Source: Trachythela sp. YZ-2020 (Eukaryota > Cnidaria > Anthozoa > Malacalcyonacea > Clavulariidae). Taken from it: a stretch of DNA of 64,000 nt. The translations under genes were made by a program, and so were the position numbers. The stretch covers positions 1,364,001 to 1,428,000 of the forward strand of contig JADLSH010000164.1 in NCBI GenBank assembly GCA_016169945.1, given 5' to 3'. Below, piece after piece: positions 11,900 through 23,930 of this stretch (the first letter of the stretch is position 1; every line of letters begins with the position of its first letter). The notes below the pieces were generated by a model, which worked only from the letters and a program-made list of their open reading frames with translations, made no database searches and was not told where the DNA came from.

Positions 11900-12318
11900 G
11901 CAGTAGATGTACTGGAACAATCGGGATAGTGAATCAGCTAAACAATTTTTAATCCCTGGAACATGTTGTGCTCGAAAAATAATATTAAATCGTAAGCATA
12001 TCAACACCAGCCGGCGGACAAAAATCATAACTATCACTATCACTATAATGATATCGACCAATGCTGCATTATCGGTGAAGAAAACAATACACTGATTCTG
12101 CATGAAATGACCCCACATGAGACGCTCAAAACAATTGGGTAAAATTCCAAAATGACAATATTAAATTTTTTCCAATGCTCAGGCCATTCACCATAGCACC
12201 AAAATTTACCAAATATAGCACCAAAACCCAAGCTGGCAGCAGAATCAATATACAGATTAAAAGTGAAGGAATTGGACCAGGAATCCCCCAGAAAAAAACG
12301 CTCGGCCATTAAAAGCAT
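11900..12318 (-). pseudogene. RNase H domain of the DIRS-type element
   Basis: Two overlapping minus frames together give an RNase H fold. 12318-12050 carries LYIDSAASLGFGAIF, GEWPEHW and ILEFYPIVL; 12118-11900 carries FTDNAALVDII, RRLVLICLRFNI and VPGIKNCLADSLSR. The D...E...D pattern and the C-terminal ADSLSR motif are the hallmark of DIRS and related elements. A low-complexity ATIATIA-type run and a frameshift separate the two parts. In an intact element this domain degrades RNA from the RNA:DNA hybrid. Confidence 0.8.
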
Positions 12319-12439
12319 CTAAAAATGATTTCCACATACTCAAATCCTCTTTGACAGAACGACTAAGCCGGATAAAAGACTGTGACACAGGAAAGCCCGA
12401 CCTGGCACAACAACACAACAGGCAAAATTAAGAAGGCCT

Positions 12440-13120
12440 ATTAAGGATTGTACCTCTTTTAAAGTAGCCTTTTTGCACTGCAGAAATGATGAAACCAGGG
12501 CTTTGTGATTTTGTCGGCAGGTAAACGAGCCTCAAGCCCAATAGTGTCTAACTCTATACCGGCAAATGTTAAAGTGGTTTGAGGACCGACAGTCTTTTCT
12601 GGAGCAATTGGTACTCCCAGATACTTGCAAAGGGATAAAAAGTTTCACAGGTCAAAGCAACATTGGTCGTATGAGAAAGCAGCTATTAGGTAGTCATCGA
12701 CAATATGGATAAGAAGCGTAATATCTAAATGTTTTTGTGCAAGCCATTGTAAGTCAGTGCTAAACGTTTCAAATGTTTGGCAGGATGATGCGCATCCCAT
12801 TGGCATGCCACGGTCATAATGGAATTTTACTTGCCAAAAATTCCTAAATATGGGGAAACTCGAAAAGTAGGAAAAGGAGGCTCATCAAATGGCCCAGCAA
12901 TCCTATTAGCTGTTAACTTCTTGTCAAATTTAGCACTGACTACTTCCAGGTTTTGGTTAACAGATGTAAGATTTCTGGTACAAGAATAAATACGTTCCCC
13001 AGAAAATTGTAGGGGAAAATCCCATGTAAAACCATTATGTAAAAAATAAACAATCTGTGCATCATATCCACATAACAAGGGGAGCATGCGCTCAATTAGA
13101 ACTGGAGTTGGGAGCCCAAG
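12440..13120 (-). pseudogene. Reverse transcriptase domain of the DIRS-type element, deleted inside
   Basis: The upstream part (13120-12830) ends LTANRIAGPFDEPPFPTFRV, the usual start of the RT fingers in DIRS/Ngaro proteins. The sequence then jumps directly to FHYDRGMPMGCASS and IHIVDDYLI (12820-12690), which hold the palm motifs. The segment normally between them (the first catalytic Asp region) is missing, so the enzyme cannot be active. Downstream residues (LGVPIAPEKT, LTFAGIELDT) continue to about 12490, broken by one stop near 12650. Confidence 0.8.
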
Positions 13121-13936
13121 ACTTGGCTGCTGAGTTGGAGGAACGGAAATTTTGAGTGGCACCTGAGGAACGAAAAAAGTTTGAACCTGAGAGACGAAAA
13201 CTGCAGTTGCTTGCTGGGTGTTTCTGTCCACACTTAAAACAAGCATGCCTGTAAGTACATCCACCTGCACAAGACATTCCCTGGTGAAACTTCCTGCAGA
13301 AACCTTTAGGTACATACACACCTGTCGGACTGGAACCTTGAGATTTTGGTTTCAACTAAGAAACATTTTGTACCCGAATCCAAAGTTCCCAATGGGTAGA
13401 TCCCCAAGGCATCTCATTGCCATGGGTATACCGCAAATAACGAAACTGGGTGTCATAGAAACGCCAATTACCTCCACCACCAGCCAAATCCAGAACCACT
13501 TCCCCATACTTCATTAATTGGGAGCTTCTAGGTATTTGCTGGTATAAACCCCCACAAATACCTGAAATGCAGTCGTCCACACCTCAATGTTTGGAATGAC
13601 TTTAGCCTTAGTAGCAAGTTCTAAAGCAATTGTGGGCACTGAACTCTCTGAAGGGCCAAGTGAAAGGTGATAACGTGTATCGCCTGCTTGTGGATTAATA
13701 AGCAATCCAACATCTATAAACTCATTGCCCCAAATCTTTGCCTTAATCTTATGGCTTACCTGTGCATCAATCGGTATGCTGACAGAATTAAAATTGGACA
13801 GGCCAGAGAAGTGTGGGTGAATGACTTCAAGCTGTACAGTTTGCTCACCTGTAATGTGCTCTATGGCTGTGCATGCCACTGTATACGAGTACTTGTCCTT
13901 ATTGCTGGCATAACATATAAAATGCCAGCTAGACAA
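13092..13936 (-). pseudogene. gag-like protein of the DIRS-type element with zinc knuckles
   Basis: From 13936 the frame includes HKIKAKIWGNEFIDVGLL and IEVWTTAFQVFVGVYTSKY. After a frameshift near 13520 it continues as LMKYGEVVLDLAGGGGNW and FYDTQFRYLR, typical of Ngaro-type gag. After a stop near 13356 it goes on with GFCRKFHQGMSC and HACFKCGQKHPASNC, cysteine-histidine clusters that would bind nucleic acid. Fragments are in the right order and strand to belong with the RT that follows. Confidence 0.7.
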
Positions 13937-14089
13937 TAACAGGACTAACTTTATATCACATATGACAAACAGGATAAGTTTGCCTAAATGTTGTTAAATA
14001 TGGCATACCACATTTAAGGTAGCCGCAGCACAAAATGTTTGGGCATCAACGAAAATAACGAGCCGTGCCATCCCACAATATGGGTTATA

Positions 14090-14480
14090 TTGAATTTAAT
14101 TATATACTTGTTAACATCTGAATGGGGCACCTGCAAACAGCAAGTGCTCTAGCCACAAACATATTTGGGCAATCTGAAAACATCAAGCTGCGCCTACCCA
14201 TAATTTATTGAATCCAACCATGGGCATCTGAACACCTAGGTCCTATCCCATTTAGGCATATATCCCCATGATCAAGAAACTGTGGCCTAAATTTATGCCA
14301 AAAGTGCATAAATTCAAAGGATAAACTGAACACAACACAACAAAGCAGTATATAAACTATAACCGTATGTACAGTACACTCACAAGTACAAAATTAAAGC
14401 CACAAATTCATGAATATTTCCTGCACAAGAGAATATAATTGCTGAATTCTCAATGTGAGCATCTGCAAACAGCAAGTGCT
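14090..14480. repeat. Short dispersed direct repeat between gag and SGNH ORF
   Basis: The string gcaaacagcaagtgctct occurs near 14130 and again near 14464, in similar surroundings (ctagccacaaa and ctctagcccat). The space between gag and the SGNH-like ORF (13940-14690) otherwise shows no coding sequence. Confidence 0.5.
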
Positions 14481-14695
14481 CTCTAGCCCATATAAAACAT
14501 AAATACCCTTGGCTTGGGACAGGGATTAAACCAAAATCATAACATATTTGTATATGATTTATATTTGAACATGTCAACCTTGACTTTAATATTTCTTGAT
14601 AAACAAGCAAATGAATTACAAATATCAAGTATCAATATTAAATAACTGTGGATAAATCCACGTAATAAATATCAATTATCATTGAGTTATAAATA

Positions 14696-15268
14696 TCAAT
14701 GCAACATGTTAAGAGCTTTTAAAATTGCTCCCCGATAACTTTTATATAAAAGGTACTGTCCATGAGGGTTACAGTGCACCCCACCGAGAGACAGCAAATT
14801 AACACTACTATTTGCCTTTCCAAAGGCGCAATGTTCCCAAAGAAACACGCCAGGCTCATTCCCAAGTACCACAGATAAATACTGCCGTAGAAGAGCAACT
14901 TTTGCATTAAAAACTGGATCTGCTGATTCACAATGTGGAATATTTTGTTTCACTTGACACACAGTAATGACACTAATTTTTAACTCGTCACGCATAAAGC
15001 GAACAAGATGGTCTAAACGCAAACCGACTCTGTTAAATCGTTTGTCCCGAATTCAAAAACTACAATATCTGGTTTACAACTTTTCAAAAAGGTGACATCG
15101 TACTTAAATACTTTGTCTACAGTGCGACCTCCTGTGCCCTTCAAAGACATGTAGGCGCCTTGACCCTCCTAGATTAAAATTTTGTTTGGTGTGTGAATCG
15201 AAACCCCTATTTAAGCAGCGAACAAATGAATGACCGAATATCAAGATCTTAGGAATGAAACCCGACAT
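14696..15268 (-). pseudogene. SGNH-hydrolase-like ORF associated with the DIRS-type element
   Basis: From an ATG at 15268 the minus strand reads MSGFIPKILIFGHSFVRCL, with GHS matching the block I catalytic serine motif. After a frameshift, PDIVVFEFGTNDLTE (about 15075-15030) gives block III (GxND). After a second shift, the frame 15022-14696 has VITVCQV, VFLWEHCAFG and GVHCNPHGQ, which is block V with its His, although the usual Asp before GVH appears as Gly (LGGVHCN). Order, spacing and strand all agree with one SGNH/GDSL-type esterase broken by two frameshifts. Esterase-like domains are known in some LINEs (CR1) and in DIRS/Ngaro-like elements. Its role there is unproven. Confidence 0.65.
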
Positions 15269-15275
15269 ATTTCTT

Positions 15276-16230
15276 GGATATCAAAGAATTAAACAATACC
15301 TTAAATTAAAATAAATGAGTCTTGCTCCTCCAACTGACTTCAGTAGAATGATCTACTTTGACAGATTGCGCTTTTATACGCAGTGCAAATTTGCACGCGA
15401 TTTACACCTGAAGTAAAATTCCCAAATGTAGCAACTTCTCACCGTGAAATTTCGTTGCGTGCGTGCATTACGTCGCCATCTAGCTACAGCAAGTAATTAT
15501 AATACGGGAAGCAATAAAATTACTCTTCGGTGAATAAATAGTTCCTATTTGGTACTTACTATGTAGTGATGAATGCGGCAAAGGCCATGTATGCGCGAAT
15601 AATTCACCCGATAAACTGCACAGGCTCATTTTCAATTTGAGCCGAAGTTTTTGTAGTAGATATAATTTAGTTGCATTAAATCCCACAACTATTGCTGGAG
15701 AAAAGGGCACTTTTGAGGGGCCCCTGTTCATATGCCACTGCATGTATGTGTATATCACATACATGCATCTAGACGTAGTATATGAAAAGGAATTGCAATT
15801 GCTTATGCCATAGGAATAGACAGTGATATTAATTCATTCTTATTATGCTTTAAATAAAGGTTATTTGTATTCTCTGAAGGATTTGCGCAAAATACTGCGC
15901 CATTTTGTCTGGCAACAGCCTTTACTGTTTCAAGAATTATGAGAAACGAACTCAAACCAATGATGTTTGGAGTAAGTGAAAACTTATTTGAAAAATCCAA
16001 GTAAAACTCGTTCCACATGCACAACAAGACATATGCATGCGTAGGAAGCAACTTCAAGTTAGGGGGCACTTCGTCTTAAGGGTACTTACATTCTATTAGA
16101 AAATGGAACTTTGAAGAAAATGATGACAAGAACGATGTGCTCTCTAAACTTGTTTTCGCAGTCTTTTATATGGAGATGTAAAAAATTAAATCATTTAGCA
16201 AGTTTTCCAGTATCGAGTTTTCCAGCATAT
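15276..16230. other. No recognisable gene; possible 5' part of the DIRS element
   Basis: Contains open frames on the minus strand (15480-15764 and 15803-16069) without recognisable motifs. GC content rises near 15360-15480 (repeated gcgtgc and tttgcacgcg strings), which could be the element's terminal region. Nothing here is supported as coding. Confidence 0.35.
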
Positions 16231-16238
16231 CACAAAAA

Positions 16239-17206
16239 TGGAACTTGTCTGGCCTTCTACGATGCAAAAAGTGGAACATAACATAGTACAAGAAATTGGC
16301 AATCAACTTGATCCCGTAAGTTCACCTCTCAATTGTTATGTCTGGGTTGAGGGAGTTAATTCATTAAAGAAATATCAGAGTTAATTAAAGATACAATGCC
16401 GAGTGTAGGATATATCTCAACTTCTAGTTGCCGCCTTGCCGGAAGGGGGGTTGGGGGGAACACGTAATGAAATGAGTAATCAAAAATACAGTATGTTTGT
16501 TTGTCTCCATCTAATCGCCGACTAGCCTATCCTCTTTTTTGACCCCTCAAAGTACTGTTGTGAAAACATGATGTACTTTTTCAGATTCTCACATGGTTGC
16601 ACCCAAGTGTGACAGTGAATGATGTCGCTGGAAATAAAGTTCCAGGCATCGTAATTATGACTTTTCGTGATGTTTCATACAGTGTAAGTATGAATAGAAA
16701 AACTATTGCTATAATAGTTTATATATATAATAGTTATAATCATGTGGATGAAAATGAAGACGCCGAATAACGTTGTCAATGAAGGATATCGAGGCATTAG
16801 AGGCAGTGGAGAACATGCTTCAAATACAAATGGAAGGTACACTTATATCGAACACAACTATAAAAGTATGCTTTCCATCTATACTTCATAAGTTCACATT
16901 AAATTTACGTGTAACGAAACGTGGGTTCAAATTTTACTTATTTGCAATATTTTAAAAAGTTTAAATGTCTCTACAGTCAGAAAAGATGATAACTAGTAAA
17001 ATAATTATTAAATGAAAAGAAATACTTGGTCGATTACATAACAAATTGAAGGAATATGTATCGACATAATGAAATTGTGAATTTGTTTAGCGTGGACAAG
17101 TAGTTGTGACGACGGTGTTGAATTAGACGAAAATCAAACTACTGAAGATGAAGACAACTACGATTACAGCTTTACGGAGGCAAAACATCTCACTGTTGTA
17201 TGTTAG
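16239..17206 (+). CDS. Candidate exons of an unidentified spliced gene (fragment)
   Basis: Four exon-like pieces lie in a row. 16239-16317 opens with ATG (MELVWPSTMQKVEHN...) and ends at a GTAAGT. 16585-16682 (ILTWLHPSVTVNDVAGN...) sits between TTTTCAG and GTAAGT and joins the first in phase. A piece ending at 16834 (KDIEALEAVENMLQIQ) precedes GTACAC. 17091-17206 (WTSSCDDGVELDENQ..., acidic, ending VVC and TAG) follows TTTAG. Joins 1-2 and 3-4 keep frame, but 2-3 does not in any reading I tried. I do not recognise the protein. Confidence 0.3.
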
Positions 17207-17209
17207 AAA

Positions 17210-18712
17210 CTCACACCAAATACAAAGCACCAGTTCAGTAAGCTGACCCTGCAAAAGAGAAAAACGTTTGCCTGGTAAGATGTTTTTTTACATCGTTAAA
17301 ACGTATATATTTCAGTTTAACTTAGGTTTAATCAGTAACAGTGTTACTGAAATATAGAATAATGCATGGACTTAATGGAGCGAATCCCCTCTCACATACC
17401 TTTATGTAAAATCATATGAAATAGTAAATACATTAGTCATTAGACAACCTTTCGGAATTTCAACCTGAAAAGCCAAAAAAATTTGAGTGTAAATTACAAC
17501 ATCTTCGGAGGTTCAGAAGTTTCGTTGTAAATTCACATGGAAGTATTTATACAAGTTTTGGCCACTGCATGCACAATCACAGTTTGTTCGGAAATCTTTT
17601 ATCTATAATTTTTCATAGGCTATGGAAGTTGGAAAAAAGATTTTCAAGACTGAACCAGAAAAGGGTGAGGCCTCATTCTGTACCGGATGCTCATGGTAAA
17701 TTAATGAATATTTCAGGGCATAACCACTGTCCCATTAGTGTCCATGTAGAATAGTCTTGTTTTTAGCTACTGAACATCTAAAACTCTCAAGTATCACTAT
17801 AACAGTGGTATGTTATATGTAGTCATATCAGAGATATAAAATTAACAGTTTGCACTCCAAATTCTCTGTCAAAATGGCGCTTAAAATCAATACTGTATTC
17901 AAATATTCTGTTATTAACTTATATAGATTCTACAAATAGTGCAGACGATGAAGCAGGGTCATATCAGTAGTGGTGCACATGCAAACAGGTAAATATTGTA
18001 TTCCTAGTAATGTACGGTTTACACATACGAGACTGACCATATAGCAAGACATAGGAGAAATTGAAGGAATAAAGCAAGCACGTCATAAAAGAATACCATG
18101 CTCACGTCCAGATCAAGGGCCTTTATCGTATACGTTCATAGCAATAAAGACTAAGCTTTTAGTTTTAGTTGCATGTTACAACTGATATACCTTTTCTATA
18201 ACATTGCGAAAAAAGTGCCAAAATACGATCCAGTTTAAAATTACTGTTTATAATCGCATTTTTCCACCATTGCAGAGGAATTGAGTACCAATCTATATCC
18301 GCAAAGTTGTCTGAATGTCGAAATAATTTCATTTTGGATTCAAATTGACGAATAATCAAGTCTTGTGAAATTTAAAGCCCATTTAACTCGTGATGTAATA
18401 ATGGAATTTTTGTGATTAAACATTTTCTGAAACTGAATGGACGTGTGCAGAGAACATGCAATGTCTCATGTGTTTTCGACCAGCAATCAAATTGTATTGT
18501 ATTTGGCCATATTTGTTTGAAATTATAAAACTATTATAAAATTATAAAAAGGAAATCCATGGGAGATCTAAAGTTCATCAATAATCGTGGGTGCGTGGTT
18601 CAAGGTTGGTGGGTGGTCATCTCACTGATCTCCAAAGTATTGCAAATTGTCAGGAGTGGAGTGAGATTATCCCTTTTGGAAATTTATTGGAAGAGCTGTG
18701 TCTGTGGAACGG
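17210..18712. other. No recognisable feature
   Basis: AT-rich sequence with short frames only (for example 17569-17754 and 18559-18822 plus, 18165-18359 minus). The last runs into the hAT-type element that starts at 18721 and is not a gene. Confidence 0.45.
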
Positions 18713-18720
18713 ATCTTATA

Positions 18721-19422
18721 CAGGGATGCCGGAAGTTATACAGGGCAATGGGTGCAGTTTCGTATGAAAAGGGCATATTTTTTTGCAAAAGGGCATATTT
18801 TTTAGCAAAAGGGCAAAGATAGATGAATAATAAGACGCACTACAACGCACTTAGTTATTGGAAAATGCACAGGTTAGCCAATAAAGAAATGAAGAATTCG
18901 ATAAGCTCCCGCTTGATCTATTAACTTCTGCTTCTGTGCCGAAACCCTATCTTTCTTTGGCATTTAAAATATTTTTGAGAAACTGAATTAAACATTTATG
19001 TTGATGCATTGATGCTGTTGATTGATTTTGGCGCCTTTTTATTTAGTAACCGCGCTTGATTTCGTCTGGTTTTCGATCGTGGGTACGTCATGTTATATGC
19101 AATATAGTGAACGATAAATAACTAACAGAGACTTGAAGTCATGTTTGAAACAAGTCCATTATTCCATTGATTTACTAAAATAAGTAAAAATAGTATACCC
19201 AGAATTATGCGGTTATATACCACAATACAAATGCAATCTATTACCGGGTTTACATAAGTATTCTGTTTCTTTAAAATGAGGTCGTTAATCGTTATAAAGT
19301 TTTTGTAATTTTGTGCACCCGTTGCACCCCAGTTGTGCACCCGTAGTGCACCCGTAAAGTGGTAAAAACGAAAGGCAACAGGTGCAACTGCACCCGCTGC
19401 ACCCGTGGTTCCGGCATCCCTG
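18721..19422. mobile_element. Non-autonomous hAT element with perfect 8 bp TSD
   Basis: Left end CAGGGATGCCGGAA; right end is its exact complement TTCCGGCATCCCTG. The flanking 8 bp ATCTTATA is repeated exactly at 18713-18720 and 19423-19430. An 8 bp TSD and CAGGG-type TIRs are the hallmarks of hAT elements. Just inside the ends are clustered GGGTGCA/TGCACCC units (one on the left, at least six on the right between 19313 and 19406), which look like subterminal transposase-binding repeats. The 702 bp interior has no coding sequence. Confidence 0.92.
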
Positions 19423-19430
19423 ATCTTATA

Positions 19431-21628
19431 GCTTTAACTTTAGCAAAAAAGATAAGAAGGGTCCAAGCGACAACTGAATGAAAAAAAGTAAAATATATAG
19501 AGGAAGGTTTGTTATATTAAAACAATAAAAGTGTAGATGTATTTTTGTTCTAAAAACTCCTGCTTTATATATATAGTTTTTCATTTATTTACGGTTATAA
19601 AGTATCGTATATTTTATATGATGAAAAATGTCTAAATTAAAAGGAGAACGAAATCATTTTTACGCTTATATTTTAAATTAAACTGATTTCATTTCAAAAA
19701 GGAATTTTTATCGGTAAAATGCAGTTTAGTTTTGTGAACATTTTGAAATGTTATATTTGAACGGAAGGTTATATTTTACATTAGTTTAAAGCTAATATAA
19801 CAAATAATAACATACCTACATCATAAATTCGGGAATTCTATAGCTAAAACAACTATTTTTAAATTATTTTTGGCCGATTTGTATCTTGTTTTGTATGCTA
19901 AAAATTTGTATTTATTTGTGTCAGTGTTGCTATGACTACAGTGCTTCCAGAAACCCTGTGAAAATGAAAAACCCTTAAATTCTAACTCTACATATATTTC
20001 CTGGATTCCTTACAGTTTTTCTTTCAAGCTATTAGAGTATTGTTTTCCTTTAAGTGTTTTCGTTCATCTCAAATGAGTTTATGTCAAGAAGTTCACTTAT
20101 ATGACGCTGTCCTTTGAGTGCGTCATAAATGGGAGAGGGGAGGTGGGAGGTGTAGAGAATTCAATTCTGTTTTTTAGCGATTAAAATTATGCATGAATTG
20201 AAGATATCAAACACAGCCACTGATTTACCTAATCTCATTTCCAGAAGAAAGACTGCTGGTGCAAAGGCAGATTTTGCAACAAAAAAGCTTAGCCTAATAT
20301 TGGAAACTGTTGTTGTTTAGCTGTGGCGAGGGGTTGCTGCATGCATGTATTTCTAGTTTATTCTGACTGCTCAAGCCTTGATCTTCATATTAATTATATT
20401 AATGCATGTCATGTATATAATATTGAAACAAATTATTGGTAGTTTGGACAGTGTTTCAAAAGGAATTATCGCTCTTTGCAAGGAAAAATGCAAGGAATTA
20501 AATCTCACAAGGAATTTACAAGGATTTTTATCATATTTTTTAAATAGTGTAAATTCAAATATTCCCAATATCGCATAAACATAAAATGCTGTGAAGTCGC
20601 TTCCATATACATGAAATTGTATAATATAGCAGGTGTGTGAAGAAAAACACACTAATATAGTAATATTTGACCACATACACGAGAAAAAAACTCAAACAAA
20701 ACCTCGCAAACATTTTGGGGCGAATAAGTACAGGAATTATCAATTATGGCGACAAATTAGGCGAATGAAGCGATATGTATTTACCGATTTCGCATACGTG
20801 TTTATTGAGCATAGTATTTATAATTATCTGAATCAACTTATAAATTGGTATGAGTCAGATGCCGTTGTCGGCCCATCATCAAAATACATTAGCAAGTAAT
20901 AGGAAGGCCTACATTACATACTACAGTCATAGAGTACAGTACTTTAGTAGCTGTGTAGCATGGTGAAGCTGTTTAGAACATAAAAAATAATTAATTTTGA
21001 GAGATGTCTGCAAGGAAACATAGAAGGAAATTTAGAGATTTGTGCAAGGAATTTTGTCCGAAAATATGGAATTCTCAAGTTATAAAGAAGGATTTTATTA
21101 TTTTGGATGTGGAAACACTGAGTTTGGAAGAAAATCATGTTGTATTAACCAAGTGAAAGCATTGCTATTTTGTGTCAAATTTCATATTACATATATACAT
21201 TATGTATACTTTCTCTGTCTCTATGTTAGTGATTCTTGAATTGTTCGTTGGAGAGTAAAGTTTTATAGATGGAAATTTCGAGTTAAATTTTATACAAATT
21301 CTTCGAATTAAATATTTACCCCTTACCTTATTGAAACGATATGATAATTTTGTTCAAGCACAGTACAATGTGTAAAGAAAACCATAAAATCTTATCAAAA
21401 AGTTGAGTTTTGTGTGAATGAGGAACTCCTTAGAACGGGAGGGCTTATTAGAGAGGTGGGGCTTAATAAATTTCTTCATCTAAAAAAGCTTGCTAAAAGG
21501 AGGGGGGGTGCTAATTAGAGGGAAGGAGGCTTATTTGAGAGAGGGGATTATTTATATAGAGATTACCGTGTATATACTCTGCTGCCCAAAGTAATGCAAG
21601 GCAGGGGAGTATATTCATTTTGGGTGAT
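19431..21628. other. No recognisable gene
   Basis: Very AT-rich. Frames such as 20371-20676 (minus) and 20633-20899 (plus) overlap on opposite strands and have no domain I recognise. The blocks near 20480-20530 and 21000-21060 share tgcaaggaa/aaggaattt strings and may be remnants of one repeat. Confidence 0.45.
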
Positions 21629-21633
21629 GTTAC

Positions 21634-21937
21634 ATCAGGGTTTCCACTTTCATAGAAATTTCCACATTTTATGGAATTTTTTATAGAGAGAACGTTTAAT
21701 CCTATTGCAAGTCACCTATAATATATGGACTAAATCTCGAATACCCAAGTTTCAAATTTGCCCCAGGCTCCAGATTGTTAGATGTTGAAACATGTGTGGG
21801 ATAATGTCAGGCGATAATATGGGTTATTGTGGAGTAAGTTGTGGATACATAGGGATAGCATTGGGAATTTATGAATTTTTTGGTAAATTTATGGAAATTT
21901 TGGCTGTAATATATGGAAATTACAAATTTGAAAGTGG
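21634..21937. mobile_element. Possible MITE (CAGGGTTTCCACTTT ends)
   Basis: The left end CAGGGTTTCCACTTTCATAG is mirrored at the right by ...TGAAAGTGGAAGTACTG, and both arms continue with ggaaatt and tggaattttt strings. The flanking 8-mers TGTTACAT and TGTTGTGT match only 6 of 8, so this would be an old hAT-like insertion. A related end (aatttccttaaaagtgagaaccctg) occurs alone near 5910-5934. Confidence 0.45.
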
Positions 21938-22446
21938 AAGTACTGTGTTGTGTGTGCGATGAAGCTATAAAGTACGATTTACCAATTATACGATAAAGTC
22001 ACAAGTGGTTACTTGTGATGTTTCATGCATTTATATTTTCACTAATATAACGACTGCTATGAAAGATTATAGTCAAGAAGGTAAGGGTTTTTTATAGTTG
22101 ACATTGACTCCTCTGACAAATCAATAGGGAGCTTTAGCAATTACAATTTCAGTATTTATAATACTATGAGCTAGTACGAGATTCGCAATTTTGAGCGCAA
22201 AAGCCATTTGTCTACATAAAACCAACACTATACATTGGAATTTTATAAAATACTCTTTGCAAATTTTCTTACATTAATAGTGTACTGTACAAATGTTTAT
22301 ATGCACTAATGCACCGATCAATCCGAAAGTGAACATCCCTCCAGGCATATATACCCAGGCATTTGACAAATATGTACTGCAAGGACGAATATAAAGTTGG
22401 CTATCTTGTTAATCAGGCTCATATGTAGGCTATTATTATAATTATA

Positions 22447-22774
22447 GATGTAGAAGGTTAAGGTGGATGGATATTTCGAGTGAAATATTATATACAATAT
22501 TTTAGACCTGAATGGGAACGAGAATGAGAAAAATGCAACTCTAAGTCCTCCGACAGGAATTGAATCTGCGGTCCTGTGAATTCTGGTGCAGCGCTCTGAC
22601 CACTGAGCTACAGAGTCCAGTTGCCAAGCGTCAACCGTCAACCGCAAGTTCATGTATATACATATAGATGCGGGTACTGCGGGTTGTGATAAGGTAAATT
22701 ACAAGATTTTTTTCTAAATCTCACTCTATTGAAATTGATGTAGAAGGTTAAAGTGGATGGATATTTCGAGTGAA
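22447..22774 (-). mobile_element. tRNA-derived SINE, copy 1, with terminal direct repeats
   Basis: On the minus strand, 22618-22544 is tRNA-like: GTAGCTCAGTGG (A box) and GATTCAATTCC (B box) stand about 40 bp apart. The whole is bounded by a 38 bp direct repeat beginning gatgtagaaggttaa (22447-22484 and 22737-22774, one mismatch). RNA polymerase III would transcribe such an element from the internal promoter. Short frames over it are not genes. No clear TSD was found for this copy. Confidence 0.75.
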
Positions 22775-22779
22775 CCAGT

Positions 22780-23930
22780 CTCCAAAAGTGGAACATTCAT
22801 TCCCTAAAATAAATTTTACACAACTTTCCTTTAATGTGGGGCACAAGGGTGTAAGTATTTTATATCTACAGTATTCTATTTGTTTGGGAATTAGGTTCAT
22901 CCGCATTTAAATATACTGTATTTGAAAAAAAAAACATTTTTGTCTCTCTCCTCTGCGGAAGAAAGTGTTTTTGTCTGATGTTTCGGTTTCATCTAACAAT
23001 TTATTATATATCAATTCAGTGAAGCCACCCTATTTTTTCTGACCAATAGTTTTTGTTACTAGAAATACATGCATGCAGAATCCCCTCGCCATTTTAACCA
23101 AACAATTTACTCCCCAAATGTTATTGTAACCATGGTAACACGCAACACTGTATATTTTTTATATTTTAATTTGTACAAAATATTGTTATTTTGTTTTTAA
23201 CTATAAAATTATCAATTGCCCAACTAAAAGCCCAACTATATAAAGTGGTATGATATTATGTACTCTTTTAGCTTTGATTTACTGTAACATTGAACCTTAG
23301 ACCTTCACAAAACGTTTCAAAATTTTCATAAAACTTTAACTGCTTTTCTAGCAGTATTTTTATACTTCGCACTTGCTTTTGAAAATAATGAAGTTTTTGA
23401 GATTTAATGTTTTATTTTTACTTATTTGAATCATTGCATTGACCACACAGAACGCTCTACATATTTTCAAATTCACAAACTATACTGCATGCTATAAATC
23501 GGCAAAGCAAGCATGCAAAATAGACACTTGCCGTTTAAAACGCTCCTTCTTCGGTCTTTCGACTGTTTTTCCTCTTGTTAATTTGTCCTCTAAGTAATTT
23601 TCATTTATCTTGTTTTGGATATTTAACATATAAACTTACTTACATAGAGACTTGCTTATAAAATGAGTGCAAAACTATTTTTGAAAAAAGTCTTCTCTCG
23701 GCTTGAAATCGCGCATGCGCATAACTTACAAAACCGTCCCGTCCATGACAAAAAAAAAAGGCGGACGACTTTGCATTCCACAATGTTTTTACATACCCGG
23801 GCATAAATATCCAAGCGGAATTAGTACCCTCGCACGGCACTTCGCGCCGGCTCGGGGACAAGTAGGGGGCGCCTGAACATTCCCCTGTACTGTAGCTCAC
23901 ATTGCATAAAAATCTTACAGTATGAATTGG
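22780..23930. other. No recognisable gene; GC-richer island at 23690-23880
   Basis: 22780-23560 shows nothing recognisable. 23690-23880 is unusually GC-rich for this window, with several CpGs (cgcgcatgcgcat, cttcgcgccggctcgggg), and lies just downstream of the last exon of the minus-strand transposase-like gene. It could be an element end or a promoter; I cannot tell which. The minus frame 23640-23933 has no recognised domain. Confidence 0.35.

Larger units (their letters stand above)
11885..15275 (-). mobile_element. DIRS/Ngaro-type retrotransposon, degenerate
   Basis: On the minus strand the order is SGNH-like ORF (15268-14696), gag (13936-13092), RT (13120-12450) and RNase H (12318-11900). 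The RT and RNase H signatures are those of tyrosine-recombinase retrotransposons. No tyrosine recombinase or integrase was found. If one followed RNase H it was lost where the element meets the LINE at about 11882. The copy has several frameshifts and an internal RT deletion. Terminal repeats were not identified; 15280-15480 may hold the 5' end. Confidence 0.75.

Noticed and set aside
22318..22653. tRNA gene or protein ORF on the minus strand
   Set aside because: The A and B boxes belong to a SINE: the same tRNA-like sequence recurs at 26842-26916 inside a repeat with a TSD, and the cloverleaf is imperfect.
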